Shown: piece by piece, positions 8,098 to 16,562 of the stretch | Layout of the letters: each line of letters begins with the position of its first letter | How positions within the stretch are numbered: the first letter of the stretch is position 1 | DNA from: JAJRXR01 sp041987545 | GTDB taxonomy: Bacteria > Planctomycetota > Phycisphaerae > Phycisphaerales > UBA1924 | Direction: 5' to 3' | Length of the DNA: 64,000 bases | NCBI GenBank assembly: GCA_041987545.1 | Contig: JBHIWH010000003.1 | Coordinates: 403,328 to 467,327 of the forward strand | Position numbers and translations under genes: made by a program | The notes under the pieces: model-generated | Told to the model about the DNA's origin: nothing | Seen by the model: the letters and a program-made list of their open reading frames with translations, nothing else | Database searches by the model: none

Positions 8098-8126
8098 TCC
8101 GCATCGCGGCCCCTCACGGGGTCTGG

Positions 8127-8334
8127 CCAACGCCTCGGCGTTGGATCCGATCAGGAGTGGGGGACTTCGCCTCCCCCTCTCCTGAACCTCTCCCCTGGAC
8201 CACCTCGGCCCGGGTGGATCAGGGCCCAGGGCGATCTCGCTCTCCCTGGGGACCCATCGAGCACGGGTCTCGCCCGTGCACGGCGAGGAGCGTCTCGGCG
8301 CTCCACCACGAGCAGCGTCCTCCTGTGGGGGACG
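8127..8334 (+). ncRNA. Array of consecutive G+C-rich hairpins upstream of mobC
   Basis: At least five separate hairpins are packed in about 210 bases. They are 8127-8144 (CCAACGCC/GGCGTTGG, perfect), 8151-8185 (14-bp stem, one mismatch, 7-base loop), 8261-8279 (GCACGGG/CCCGTGC, perfect), 8287-8304 (GGAGCG/CGCTCC, perfect) and 8316-8334 (8-bp stem with one G-T pair). Three loops carry CTCG or TCTCG. The block could be a structured mRNA leader, a non-coding RNA or part of a transfer origin. It contains no convincing reading frame. Confidence 0.45.
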
Positions 8335-8389
8335 GCGTTGCGCCCGGCCGGGGGATGGCCCCGGGACCGGTGCTTGCAGGAGGACGAGC

Positions 8390-8812
8390 ATGACCCAGAC
8401 CGGCAGACCCAAGCTGCGCCCGGAGGAGCGCCGCACCGAGCGGCACAACCTCCGGTTCACGCAGGCCGAGCACGAGTACATCCGCGGCCAGGCGGACGCG
8501 GCCGGGCTCGACGTGGCGGAGTACCTCCGTCGCCGGGCCCTCGGGTACGTCGTGCCGGCCAGCCCGTGGAAGCGTGATGGGATTGCTGGCGTGCTCACCG
8601 AGCTAAACGAGATAGGGAAACGGCTGAAGCCGATCGGCACCAACGTCAATCAGCTTGCCGTCTCGACGCACACTGAGCGTCGCTCGCGAGATGCATGGGA
8701 GGGGGTTGCAAAGGACATCGACAGTCGGCTCCGACAGCTGGAGACGGTCATGTACAGGCTCACTTCCGGGGAGCTCTTGGAGGCGGATCCACGACGAGAG
8801 GTTGACCGCTGA
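8390..8812 (+). CDS. mobC: MobC-family relaxosome protein
   Basis: A 140-residue protein with ATG start behind AGGAGGA. The N-terminal part (NLRFTQAEHEYIRGQADAAG, then VAEYLRRRALG) is the ribbon-helix-helix region of MobC proteins, and the following IGTNVNQLA segment matches the conserved IGxNxNQ region of the family. MobC binds the transfer origin and helps the relaxase melt and nick it. The stop overlaps the relaxase start by one base (TGATG). Confidence 0.88.
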   Translation: MTQTGRPKLRPEERRTERHNLRFTQAEHEYIRGQADAAGLDVAEYLRRRALGYVVPASPWKRDGIAGVLTELNEIGKRLKPIGTNVNQLAVSTHTERRSRDAWEGVAKDIDSRLRQLETVMYRLTSGELLEADPRREVDR

Positions 8813-10203
8813 TGGTGCCCAAGATCCACGCCAAGGGGTGCTCATTCAAGGGGATCGCGCGGTACCTGCTGCACGACAAGGACCGTGCGACAACCTCGGA
8901 TCGTGTCGCGTGGACCGCGACGCGCAACCTGGCGACCGAGGATCCGGATCTGGCGTGGAAGCTCCTCGCGGCGACCGCGATGGACGCCGACCGCCTCAAG
9001 GCCAAGGCACGAGTCAAGAACACCGGCCGCAAGTCGAAGGACGCCGTGCTTCACCTAACACTTAGTTGGCATCCCGACGAGGCGGACGAGCTGACCAAGG
9101 AGGAGATGCTGCGGGCTTCTGAGCAGGCGATCCGGGCTCTGGGCGCCGAGGATCGGCAGGCGCTGATCGTCGCCCACTCGGACGAGCAGCAGCCACACGC
9201 GCACGTCGTCATTTCGAGGGTCAGTCCCGAGGACGGTCGGATGCTCAGCAGCTCAAATGAGAAGCTCAAACTGAGCCGGTGGGCGCAGGCCTACGAGGAG
9301 GAGCGGGGGGCCGTCCTGTGCGAGCAGAGAGCCATCAACAACGCCGCCCGCGACCGGGGCGAATACGTCCGGGGCGAGAAGGACGTGCCGCGCCACATCT
9401 ACGAGCAGCACCTGGCCAACGACAACCGGCCGAACCGCGCCGAGCGTCACCGGAGGCAGCGAGAGAAGGACCGGGACGTCGGCAAGCGGCAGCGCCAGAC
9501 CCGTGACCGGCAGTCTGCCGCCTGGGCGAAGCTCATGGACGACCACCGGGCCAAGCGTCTCGGGATCCTGGCCGACCAGCGGACCCAGACCGGGCGTGCC
9601 GTGGCTCTGATACAGAAGGACTACCGCGAGACCCAGTGGCGAGCTCTGCACCACGCGCAACAGGCCGAGACGCGGGCATTCGAGCGGAACGAGACGCGAT
9701 TCCTGGGCCGGATGAACAACAGACTCCGCGCTCTGGACTTCCGCGGCTTGATCGGTGGCGCGAACAGGTCAGAGGCGCTCCGCAAGGCTTTCAACGCCCT
9801 GTCCTCGTCCGGCGAACGACGAGCGTGGCTCAAGCGTGATCAGGAAAGGCAAAGGGAGAGGCTCCTCGCCCAGCAGCGGCGGGAAGAGGCTGTGGCGGCC
9901 AGAGGGATCCGCGAAGCCGCCAAGAAACGTCTCGCGTCGGCACGTGTGGCTTTCCAGGCCGAGCGAGCATCCCTCGTGCTGCGCTGCTCGCTCGAGGATG
10001 CCAAGATCCGGGCGGAGTGGAGGCAGCGGATGAACGACAGGCAGGCCACCGCGGAACATGGTCTCTCGCCGGGCACAGAGCCGCCGCAAGCGATCTCAGA
10101 GATGATCGACGCGTTCAATGAGATGCGGCGGCGCAAGCAGGAGCGGTCTCAGCGAGACCGCGAAAACGACCCGGGCCGGGGTGGGGACGCCCGCGGCCGG
10201 TAG
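8812..10203 (+). CDS. Relaxase / mobilization nuclease (MobA/VirD2-like)
   Basis: A 463-residue protein. The N-terminal nuclease domain carries the three-His motif His122...His129-x-His131 (HSDEQQPHAHVV), preceded by HLTLSWHPDE; these bind the metal for strand nicking, while Tyr18 in IARYLLHD is a candidate nucleophile. The C-terminal half (about residues 190-460) is a very basic, Arg/Gln-rich helical region. It would nick the element at oriT and pilot the strand through a helper's secretion channel. Confidence 0.9.
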   Translation: MVPKIHAKGCSFKGIARYLLHDKDRATTSDRVAWTATRNLATEDPDLAWKLLAATAMDADRLKAKARVKNTGRKSKDAVLHLTLSWHPDEADELTKEEMLRASEQAIRALGAEDRQALIVAHSDEQQPHAHVVISRVSPEDGRMLSSSNEKLKLSRWAQAYEEERGAVLCEQRAINNAARDRGEYVRGEKDVPRHIYEQHLANDNRPNRAERHRRQREKDRDVGKRQRQTRDRQSAAWAKLMDDHRAKRLGILADQRTQTGRAVALIQKDYRETQWRALHHAQQAETRAFERNETRFLGRMNNRLRALDFRGLIGGANRSEALRKAFNALSSSGERRAWLKRDQERQRERLLAQQRREEAVAARGIREAAKKRLASARVAFQAERASLVLRCSLEDAKIRAEWRQRMNDRQATAEHGLSPGTEPPQAISEMIDAFNEMRRRKQERSQRDRENDPGRGGDARGR

Positions 10204-10228
10204 CACTCGCACTCGGCGTGACCACCGC

Positions 10229-10528
10229 TCAGAGCTTGCCCTCGCAGTAGTCGGAGAAGTCCCGGTGCGCCGCGTCGTTGCGCCGCGTCCAGTAGGCGAC
10301 GACCGCGGAGAGCCGCATCTCGAACGGGGTGTGGGGCGGCCAGCCGTCGACGTTGGCCAGCTCGACGAGGTACTCGATCGTGAAATACTCGCGGTCGAGC
10401 AGGTACTCGAGGGCGCGCCAGAAGAGGATGGTGTACGTCAGCTCATGTGTCCGCCCGCCCGGCATCGGGACCTGCCGGGTCTGAAGCTGAAGCAGCGCTT
10501 CGGTACGCGGACTGTCGAGATCGGACAT
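10229..10528 (-). CDS. Small protein of unknown function
   Basis: A 99-residue soluble protein on the opposite strand to the relaxase and converging with it. The start is taken at the Met of MSDLDSPRTEALLQLQ because the upstream extension looks non-coding; the ribosome binding site is weak. It is aromatic-rich, with paired helices (LTYTILFWRALEYLLDREYF). No family recognised. Confidence 0.5.
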   Translation of the reverse strand: MSDLDSPRTEALLQLQTRQVPMPGGRTHELTYTILFWRALEYLLDREYFTIEYLVELANVDGWPPHTPFEMRLSAVVAYWTRRNDAAHRDFSDYCEGKL

Positions 10529-10736
10529 CCTATACGATACCACGAAGAGCCATACAGGCGCAACTACTTCAATCCACCAGAACTTAGGCGTGTTTCTTGG
10601 CAGCCCATTCGAGACGGTTTGCGATATTGGGTTTGGGACGATTCTCCTTTGCGCTTTGCGACTCTGCGCTGCCTCGTCATTCCTACTTTGGCTTCCGCAG
10701 ATTGGGAGAGGGTTGCAAGTTGGAGTTTCACGTACC

Positions 10737-11243
10737 ATGTTGGGCATGGCAGACCTGACGCTGCTTCAACAGGCCAGTATCTGGACTGGCATGGCAGCCG
10801 GTATCGGGGGCCTGACCCTAGGTATCCTCAACGCCGTCCACCAGCGCAGCATTTCAAGACCACGTATCCGTGTAGAATTCGACAAGACCCACCTGTTGCA
10901 GGAGGGAGCTCGGCCCGCCCATGCTCACACCATTCAGATAGGAAATGTAGGGCGAGTGGCTGTGTTCGGCGGCATGATCGGAGGCATCGTCAAGCGGGAC
11001 ACGGAGACGAAGCAGTGGTTTGTGTACCCCGTCATTCTCGATGGTGGAAAGTGGCCTCGGACAATCGAACCTGGTCATCAGGCGCTCTTGGGCATTGACG
11101 TTGCGCAATTCGGCAGGGACACCGAGCCTCATCAGATTCGTACACTGACCTTCACGTCTGCGATTGGCAAGAAGTACAAGGCCAAGCGGAGGTCGCTCAA
11201 GAAGTTCAGGCAGGCAATGGCCGAGGCTAGCAAGGGCGTCTAG
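10737..11243 (+). CDS. Single-TM protein with small soluble domain, unknown function
   Basis: A protein of about 168 residues starting at ATG 10737 (or 10746, giving MADLTLLQQ). One N-terminal hydrophobic helix (WTGMAAGIGGLTLGILNAV) is followed by a roughly 120-residue, probably beta-rich cytoplasmic domain and a Lys/Arg-rich end. The DNA is less G+C-rich than the mobilization genes. It converges on the CBASS effector with only 3 bases between stop codons. A link to CBASS is possible but not shown. Confidence 0.5.
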   Translation: MLGMADLTLLQQASIWTGMAAGIGGLTLGILNAVHQRSISRPRIRVEFDKTHLLQEGARPAHAHTIQIGNVGRVAVFGGMIGGIVKRDTETKQWFVYPVILDGGKWPRTIEPGHQALLGIDVAQFGRDTEPHQIRTLTFTSAIGKKYKAKRRSLKKFRQAMAEASKGV

Positions 11244-11246
11244 CGC

Positions 11247-11936
11247 CTACAGAGTAGTCGGGCATAGGTAGGCAAGGGCCTCGGCCTGGATGCCGCCGAG
11301 GCTCCCCTTTGTCTTTTTGCTCTCAAACATGAGGAACATCTCGCCCCTTGTGCGCCTTGCGGGTGATGATTCGGGGATGTTCCTGTCAGTGAAGTACCAG
11401 CCAGCCAGGCGTGCGTCTCGGCGCGGTCCCGCTAATTCAAGCACGACCGTTCCGATATGCCTGTGGTCATCAGATTCGAATCCAGCCGAAGCTTCTGCTG
11501 AGAACGTGTAGAGCAAACGGAAGTTCCGGCGTTCCTGGGAGCAGAGGAGAGATGCAGAGAGGGTGAACGACCGATTGCTGCCTGTCCAGATTTGGCAGTC
11601 GATCGTGGCGTAGGTCTGGCATACCTCGATGGCGACTGGAATCAGTGCTTCGATGTGGGGACTGCGCATCACACCAACCCAGCGCCCATTGAGGTCGGGT
11701 TGGGGGGCGAGAAACCCGAGGACTCGGTGTTTTCTGCACTCGACTCTCCATAACCAGCGGTTGAAGAACAGCCAACCGAAGCCGACTACCCCGCTCACAG
11801 TGAACGCCGTCGCGAGGACTGGCCAGATGACCTTCCAGTCCTTGCTCGCCCAGCCATAGAGGACGGCGCTCGACGCGACCGCAAGTAGCGCGAGCGCGCC
11901 TACGACCGCTTTCCAGCTTGGGCGAAACTCAATCAC
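11247..11936 (-). CDS. cap15: CBASS effector, Cap15-like 2TM beta-barrel protein
   Basis: A 229-residue protein with two N-terminal membrane helices (about residues 9-29 and 36-58), then a beta-strand-rich domain starting at LNGRWVGVMRSPH and running to GEMFLMFES. This is the layout of Cap15, a receptor whose beta-barrel binds a cyclic nucleotide and whose oligomerisation damages the inner membrane to abort phage infection. The start overlaps the CD-NTase stop by 4 bases, so the two are co-translated. Family identification rests on the architecture plus the partner gene. Confidence 0.8.
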   Translation of the reverse strand: MIEFRPSWKAVVGALALLAVASSAVLYGWASKDWKVIWPVLATAFTVSGVVGFGWLFFNRWLWRVECRKHRVLGFLAPQPDLNGRWVGVMRSPHIEALIPVAIEVCQTYATIDCQIWTGSNRSFTLSASLLCSQERRNFRLLYTFSAEASAGFESDDHRHIGTVVLELAGPRRDARLAGWYFTDRNIPESSPARRTRGEMFLMFESKKTKGSLGGIQAEALAYLCPTTL

Positions 11937-12856
11937 GATGCTCTCGCGTATGCCTCGTCCCAGACGGCGTCGATTAGGCGGAAAGCCGAAGCAGTATCCC
12001 AGAACCGTGGATGGAACAAGAAGTAGATGCTGTTTGCCTGCATGAAGCGGCCCGTGGCATCAGTGCCTCCTTCCTTTAACGCGCCGTAGAGATACACGAG
12101 AACCGACAGCAAGATGTCATTGTACTGCCCCTTGAAGTAGGAGTCGGGGACGTTGTAGACCAAACACTCAATCCAGTATGACGCTGCGTTCTTTGCCGCA
12201 CCTTGTTTCGAGGGGTCCGCTAGGTCTCGCAATCGCTTGATGGCGCGGACAATCCCCTTGAACTTCGGGCCCGCTCGCCAAGCAGCGTTCTTCGTACTCA
12301 AGTTCTCACGGTGTTGCTTGGGGAAGTTGGCGATACGGTCGCTTCCGTCTTTGGCCCAGAAGCAGATGCCCTCTTCGTAAGTACCATCTGCGCGGTACAT
12401 CCTGAACGTGACACAGGGAATCACATCGGCGTCGAGTCGGCTACGAGAGGGCGTGCCCAACACTGTAATCGCCTTACTCCCGTCCTGCACGGCGCTTGGA
12501 AATCGGTTGTGCAAGACGGCGAGGAGGTCTCGGCGATACTCTGCCCAGTCGTACGTAGCGGGGGAGCTGTGTCTCCCCCGGATGCTCCGGATTGCGTCAT
12601 CGGGAACGTCGGAGAAAAAATCGTGATAGAAGGTATCGCCGAGTCGGGAAACGACATCAACGTCGCTAGACCCTGAGATGTTTGTGCTATTGCCGTAGGA
12701 GCCCTGTAAGAAGATATCGAGAGAGCGATTCCTAAATGTTCCCTCCGCTTCGACTGCTTGGCGTACTTGGCGGTATGTGCTCGTCGCCGCATCCGACTCC
12801 GTTTGGCTAGGAGGACGCGCCAAGTGTTCAATGTCGTACTTTGCTCTCCAAGCCAT
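11933..12856 (-). CDS. CBASS cyclic oligonucleotide synthase (CD-NTase)
   Basis: A 307-residue nucleotidyltransferase. The polymerase-beta-like active site is visible: the GS turn at 52-53 (LQGSYGNSTN), metal ligands Asp65 and Asp67 (SSDVDVV), and a further acidic site in RLDADVIPCV near 142-144. Such enzymes make a cyclic di- or trinucleotide on phage infection that activates the neighbouring effector. The start chosen is MAWRAKYD with GGGGGTGG upstream; the frame is open further but reads poorly. No Cap2/Cap3 or HORMA/TRIP13 genes are nearby, so this is the minimal type I layout. Nucleotide product unknown. Confidence 0.88.
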   Translation of the reverse strand: MAWRAKYDIEHLARPPSQTESDAATSTYRQVRQAVEAEGTFRNRSLDIFLQGSYGNSTNISGSSDVDVVSRLGDTFYHDFFSDVPDDAIRSIRGRHSSPATYDWAEYRRDLLAVLHNRFPSAVQDGSKAITVLGTPSRSRLDADVIPCVTFRMYRADGTYEEGICFWAKDGSDRIANFPKQHRENLSTKNAAWRAGPKFKGIVRAIKRLRDLADPSKQGAAKNAASYWIECLVYNVPDSYFKGQYNDILLSVLVYLYGALKEGGTDATGRFMQANSIYFLFHPRFWDTASAFRLIDAVWDEAYARAS

Positions 12857-13390
12857 CAGCCATCCACCCCCTTGTCCATCCTCCAACTCGAACCCCACCA
12901 ATCCCGCCAACATTGCGGACCGAGTAGCGCGTCGTCCTCGCGCTGACCCACGGTCGCTAGGCGCCGGTCTTGTGACCCGTCTCGGCCGATCCGTTCTCGA
13001 TTCCCCGTTCGCCCGACACCCCCAGATTCTACTCCGGTCTCGAGGCTGATCGACTCGTGGCTGGCATAGGCCGCTCGCACGTCTCATCGCTCTAGCAGAG
13101 GCGGTGGTAGAGCGCTGTCGTGGGTCTTGGACGCTCCATATCTCAAACCCCTTGCGCGCTGCCTCCGCATGGCTCGACGTCCCGCATCAGCGCGAGAGTA
13201 CGAGGGACCTTCTCGACATGCTTCTGACCCAGTTGCTTTGTCCCAAGACCGGCCAGCAGGAGAGCGCGCGGACTCAGTCGGCCAACAAGGCCTCTGTACG
13301 TCTACGGAGACAAGCCCCTCTGTTGCATGCACGCTGGGCATGACCTCGTGCGAATCATCGCGTGCAACGCGGACGTCGCTTGCTGGAGCG
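12857..13390. other. Intergenic region upstream of CBASS
   Basis: No convincing gene in 534 bases; open frames on both strands have no matching start sites or recognisable sequence. It must contain the CBASS promoter (minus strand); a TAGAAT box on the minus strand near 13032-13037 is the only -10-like sequence I see, without a good -35. Confidence 0.35.
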
Positions 13391-13726
13391 TTAGCGCTCC
13401 ATCCCGTTCTCGTTCCCTCGTTCCTTGGCCTTGCGGTTGAACATCTCCCGGAACGCCTTCTTGCCGGACTCGATGTTGAACTGGTCGCGGAGCCGCGGAG
13501 GCGTAGAAGGCTCATCGTTGCGCAGCTGGGGCGAGACATTCCGGTCGTGCGTGTTCGGCGCTCCGGGCGCCATCCCGCCCAGACCGGGCCCGGCGGGCGT
13601 CGGCGGATCGAAGTTCAACACCGGCTTGGTGTGCTCTGGTTTCCGCTCCGGTGCCGCCGCGGCCCCGAACTCCTTGGTCAGATCGATCTCCGTCTGGATC
13701 GGCTGGCTGTCGTGCTCGTCATTCAT
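13391..13726 (-). CDS. Hydrophilic Pro-rich protein of unknown function
   Basis: A 111-residue protein starting at the ATG after CAGGAGA. It is polar and probably disordered in the middle (Pro/Gly/Ala-rich), with a basic helical C-terminus (GKKAFREMFNRKAKERG). It lies 20 bases behind the membrane protein at 13747-14529 on the same strand, so the two form an operon. The location next to the coupling protein suggests a role in mobilization, but I do not recognise it. Confidence 0.6.
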   Translation of the reverse strand: MNDEHDSQPIQTEIDLTKEFGAAAAPERKPEHTKPVLNFDPPTPAGPGLGGMAPGAPNTHDRNVSPQLRNDEPSTPPRLRDQFNIESGKKAFREMFNRKAKERGNENGMER

Positions 13727-13746
13727 CGGATTCTCCTGTGTTTTGG

Positions 13747-14529
13747 TCACGCGATCGGGGCGTCGATCTGACGCTCGGTCTGCTTCATGACCTCGTTGCA
13801 CCGGTCGACGACCGCCTCGGCCTGGTCCTCGCGTCTGGCGATGACGAGCTTGTGACGCCGGTACCCGTGCGTGACCTCGACCACCGCCGGGGGCGCCGCC
13901 CGGGCCGGCCTGGCCTGGGCAGTCCCCGCGAGATCGTCCTGGTCGGACGGCAGGTAGTACGCCTCGGCGCTGACGAGCCGGAACCGGATCGGGTTCGGAC
14001 CGTCGTCGTCCCGCTCCAGGGTCTTCCCGAACAGCCGTCCGCCAAGCCGCACGTGGTCGGGCGTGATGATGATCCGCACACGCTTCGCGGTGAGGGGCCG
14101 CGTGATGAAGCCCAAACAGTCTGCCAGCAGATCGGTGAGGATGCGTCGCCCGCCCAGGCAGACCACCGCCAGCACGCCCAGGTGCCAGTCGATACCCGTT
14201 CTGTGCCCGTACCCGATGGACCGGCCGACCCCCGGGTACCGCTCGGTGAGCAGGTCCCGGAAGCACCACTGGACGGACGCGAGCCGCTTGAGCGCCACGA
14301 ACCCCTGGGTCCCTTCCGTTGCGTCGAACGCGGCGGGCCCCCAGACGCCCATGGTCGCCGAGGCGAGCAGGATGAGCCCGACGCCGGTGATCGCGATGAA
14401 GCCCAGACGCCGGTGCATTCTGAACCCCGCGGCCGTGGGGCAGTACCCCTGCACCGAGTACCCGTCGGCGCCGTGCTCCCTGACCTTCGGCCAGTTGTGG
14501 TAGGGGCGACGTTCACCGGTCAGGCGCAT
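13747..14529 (-). CDS. Two-TM membrane protein of the mobilization region
   Basis: A 260-residue protein starting at MRLTGERRPYHNW. Hydrophobic segments lie at about residues 45-65 (GFIAITGVGLILLASATMGV) and 120-135 (LGVLAVVCLGG), followed by a soluble C-terminal domain of about 130 residues. It is divergent from the coupling-protein gene; the first bases of the two reading frames nearly touch. It may be a membrane partner of the coupling protein, since similar unnamed membrane genes flank traG/virD4 on other elements. Function not established. Confidence 0.6.
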   Translation of the reverse strand: MRLTGERRPYHNWPKVREHGADGYSVQGYCPTAAGFRMHRRLGFIAITGVGLILLASATMGVWGPAAFDATEGTQGFVALKRLASVQWCFRDLLTERYPGVGRSIGYGHRTGIDWHLGVLAVVCLGGRRILTDLLADCLGFITRPLTAKRVRIIITPDHVRLGGRLFGKTLERDDDGPNPIRFRLVSAEAYYLPSDQDDLAGTAQARPARAAPPAVVEVTHGYRRHKLVIARREDQAEAVVDRCNEVMKQTERQIDAPIA

Positions 14530-14584
14530 GGTTGCTCGCTTTCTGCCAGAATCGACGCCCCGTGGTATGAGCAGGAGGACGCGG

Positions 14585-16162
14585 ATGAGGCCGTTCGGAC
14601 AGAAGCAGCGGAGGGAACAGCGGGAGAGCGCCGGGACGGTGCCGTCGGTGTTCACGGGGCTGCGGCGCGGGACGGGCGTGGCGCCCTCCGCCGCGGTGCG
14701 GCGATTCCCGACGCCCGAGCAGCTCGCGGCCGATCCCGCGCTGCGGTTCACCTGGCCCAACAAGGAAGGCAAGATCTTCCTCGGGCTCGCCAACGCCGAC
14801 ATCCGGCGGGTCGAGATGCCCAACGGGCGGACGGGCAGGGTGGCGGTGGGGGGAGACCTCATCGGGTTCACCGACGACCGCCACCTGTGCACGGTCGCGG
14901 GCAACCGGGCCGGCAAGAGCCGCGCCCTGCTGATCAACAACCTGCTCACGTACCCGGGCAGCGTCCTGGTGATCGACCCCAAGGGAGATTTGGCCATCGA
15001 GACCGCCGCCCACAGGGCGGGCGTGCTCGGGCAGAAGGTGTTCGTGCTCGACCCCTTCAATGCGGCGGCCGGGATCCGGGCCGAGCATCGGGTCTCGTTC
15101 AATCCGCTGCAGTGGATCGACCCGGCCGATGTGGACGGCATGATCATGGCGGCCTCGCTCATCGCCGATGCGCTGGTCGTGTCCTCCTCCGAGCGCGACC
15201 CGCACTGGTCGGAGACGGCCAAGCAGTTCCTCGAGGCGGTCATCCTGCACGTCTGCACCGCCCCGGAGTACGAGGGCCGCCGGACACTCAAGACCGTCAA
15301 CCAGATCATCATGGTCGATGTCGAGAGCGACGAGTTCGCCGATCGGATGGGGGGCAGCGAGGCCGCGGACGGCGCCGTCGTCATGGGCGCGATCGGGTAT
15401 TACTCCAAGAGCGACAAGGAACGCTCCGGTGTCATCTCCACCCTCCGCAGGCACGTGCACTTCCTCAAGTACGGTCAGATGCAGGATGTCCTGGACGACG
15501 GGCCCTTCGATCTGGGAGTGCTGCAGAGGGAGCCCTCGACGCTCTACCTCTCGCTGCCCGCGATGCACATGGGCAACTGCGCCGGCTGGCTCCGGCTGTT
15601 CGTGAACCTCGCGCTCAACGCCTTCGAGGCCAATGAGGGCCGGCGAGCGTTCCAGCACCAACGCGGGGGGCACCGCGTGCTGATGATCCTCGATGAGGCG
15701 AACGTCCTCGGTCGCATGGAGAGGTTGGAAGCGGCCATCGGGCAGGTCGCCGGGCTCGGCGTCAAGCTCTGGACGATCTGGCAAGACCTCAATATGACGG
15801 CCGCTACGTTCGGAAAACGCTGGGAGTCGTTCATCGGGAACGCCTCCGTGCTGACGTTCTTCGGCAACAACGACCAGTTCACTCTGGAGTACATCGAGCG
15901 GCGTCTCGGCTCCACGCTCGTCTACTCGCCCGCGCATCAGGCGCCGACGCTCGACGCCGCCAAGCAGCAGGGCGAGCTCGGGCGGTCCTACACCGTCCAA
16001 CCGCACCCGCTCATGACCGCGGCCGAGATCGCCGAGTTCTTCGATCGGGACGACCCGCTGCAGCGGATGCTGGTGTTCCTGCCGCGTACCGGGCCGGTGA
16101 TCCTGCAACGGGCCTACGAGGATCAGCACGAGTTTCTTCTTGGGCTCCGGGAGCAACAGTGA
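14585..16162 (+). CDS. VirD4/TraG-like type IV coupling protein
   Basis: A 525-residue ATPase. The start is the ATG six bases after AGGAGG; the frame extends 19 codons further up. It has Walker A at about 105-112 (AGNRAGKS, an atypical but functional-looking form), PGSVLVIDPKGDLA just after, and Walker B near 365 (VLMILDEANVLG), followed by the IWQDLNM region shared by coupling proteins. There are no clear N-terminal TM helices, so it may be a soluble TraG-type variant relying on the adjacent membrane protein. It would hand the relaxase-DNA complex to a helper secretion channel. Confidence 0.85.
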   Translation: MRPFGQKQRREQRESAGTVPSVFTGLRRGTGVAPSAAVRRFPTPEQLAADPALRFTWPNKEGKIFLGLANADIRRVEMPNGRTGRVAVGGDLIGFTDDRHLCTVAGNRAGKSRALLINNLLTYPGSVLVIDPKGDLAIETAAHRAGVLGQKVFVLDPFNAAAGIRAEHRVSFNPLQWIDPADVDGMIMAASLIADALVVSSSERDPHWSETAKQFLEAVILHVCTAPEYEGRRTLKTVNQIIMVDVESDEFADRMGGSEAADGAVVMGAIGYYSKSDKERSGVISTLRRHVHFLKYGQMQDVLDDGPFDLGVLQREPSTLYLSLPAMHMGNCAGWLRLFVNLALNAFEANEGRRAFQHQRGGHRVLMILDEANVLGRMERLEAAIGQVAGLGVKLWTIWQDLNMTAATFGKRWESFIGNASVLTFFGNNDQFTLEYIERRLGSTLVYSPAHQAPTLDAAKQQGELGRSYTVQPHPLMTAAEIAEFFDRDDPLQRMLVFLPRTGPVILQRAYEDQHEFLLGLREQQ

Positions 16163-16268
16163 ACAGCTGAAGCGCCGATCCCCATCTTGCGAACCCAGTA
16201 GGTCGCGCGGCATGATGAGAGAGTTGCAATCCATGGCTGCGGAGGGAATTCCCTGAGCTACACGGCCT

Positions 16269-16523
16269 TCACCAGACGAGATGGAACACCCACGACCAAG
16301 CGCGGTAGCCGATGTACAGCACAACACACCAGATCGCGTACGGCGCCACGATGCCGAGGATCTTCGGAATTGTCCTGACAGCAGCACGCAGGAGAGTGCT
16401 GCACCACCGGGCGCCACGTCGAACAACGACTCCCGACAAGGTCTCAGGCCGGGGCTCGTACCAATACGCCTCGTCCAAGACCACCGGTGGGATCGCTCTC
16501 GCCCGCCCGTCTGCCATGTTCAT
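16269..16523 (-). CDS. Small membrane protein downstream of the vWA gene
   Basis: An 84-residue protein with ATG start behind GAGGAGAG. A hydrophobic C-terminal half (ILGIVAPYAIWCVVLYIGY) forms one or two helices and ends with aromatic residues. It is the last gene of the minus-strand run channel, vWA, small TM, 39 bases after the vWA stop, and is a likely third component of that system. No family recognised. Confidence 0.6.
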   Translation of the reverse strand: MNMADGRARAIPPVVLDEAYWYEPRPETLSGVVVRRGARWCSTLLRAAVRTIPKILGIVAPYAIWCVVLYIGYRAWSWVFHLVW

Positions 16524-16562
16524 CTCGATGCTCTCCTCTCTCCCCTACTTTGATCCTTCGAG

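Noticed and set aside
8127..8334. A CRISPR array
   Set aside because: The hairpins differ in sequence and spacing; there are no identical repeats with regular spacers and no cas genes.
13651..15636. A 661-codon + strand frame across the mobilization genes
   Set aside because: It runs antisense to two genes and out of frame with the coupling protein; its composition is non-protein-like.
14513..16426. A 637-codon minus-strand frame
   Set aside because: Antisense to the coupling protein with Walker A and B; no start signal or motif.
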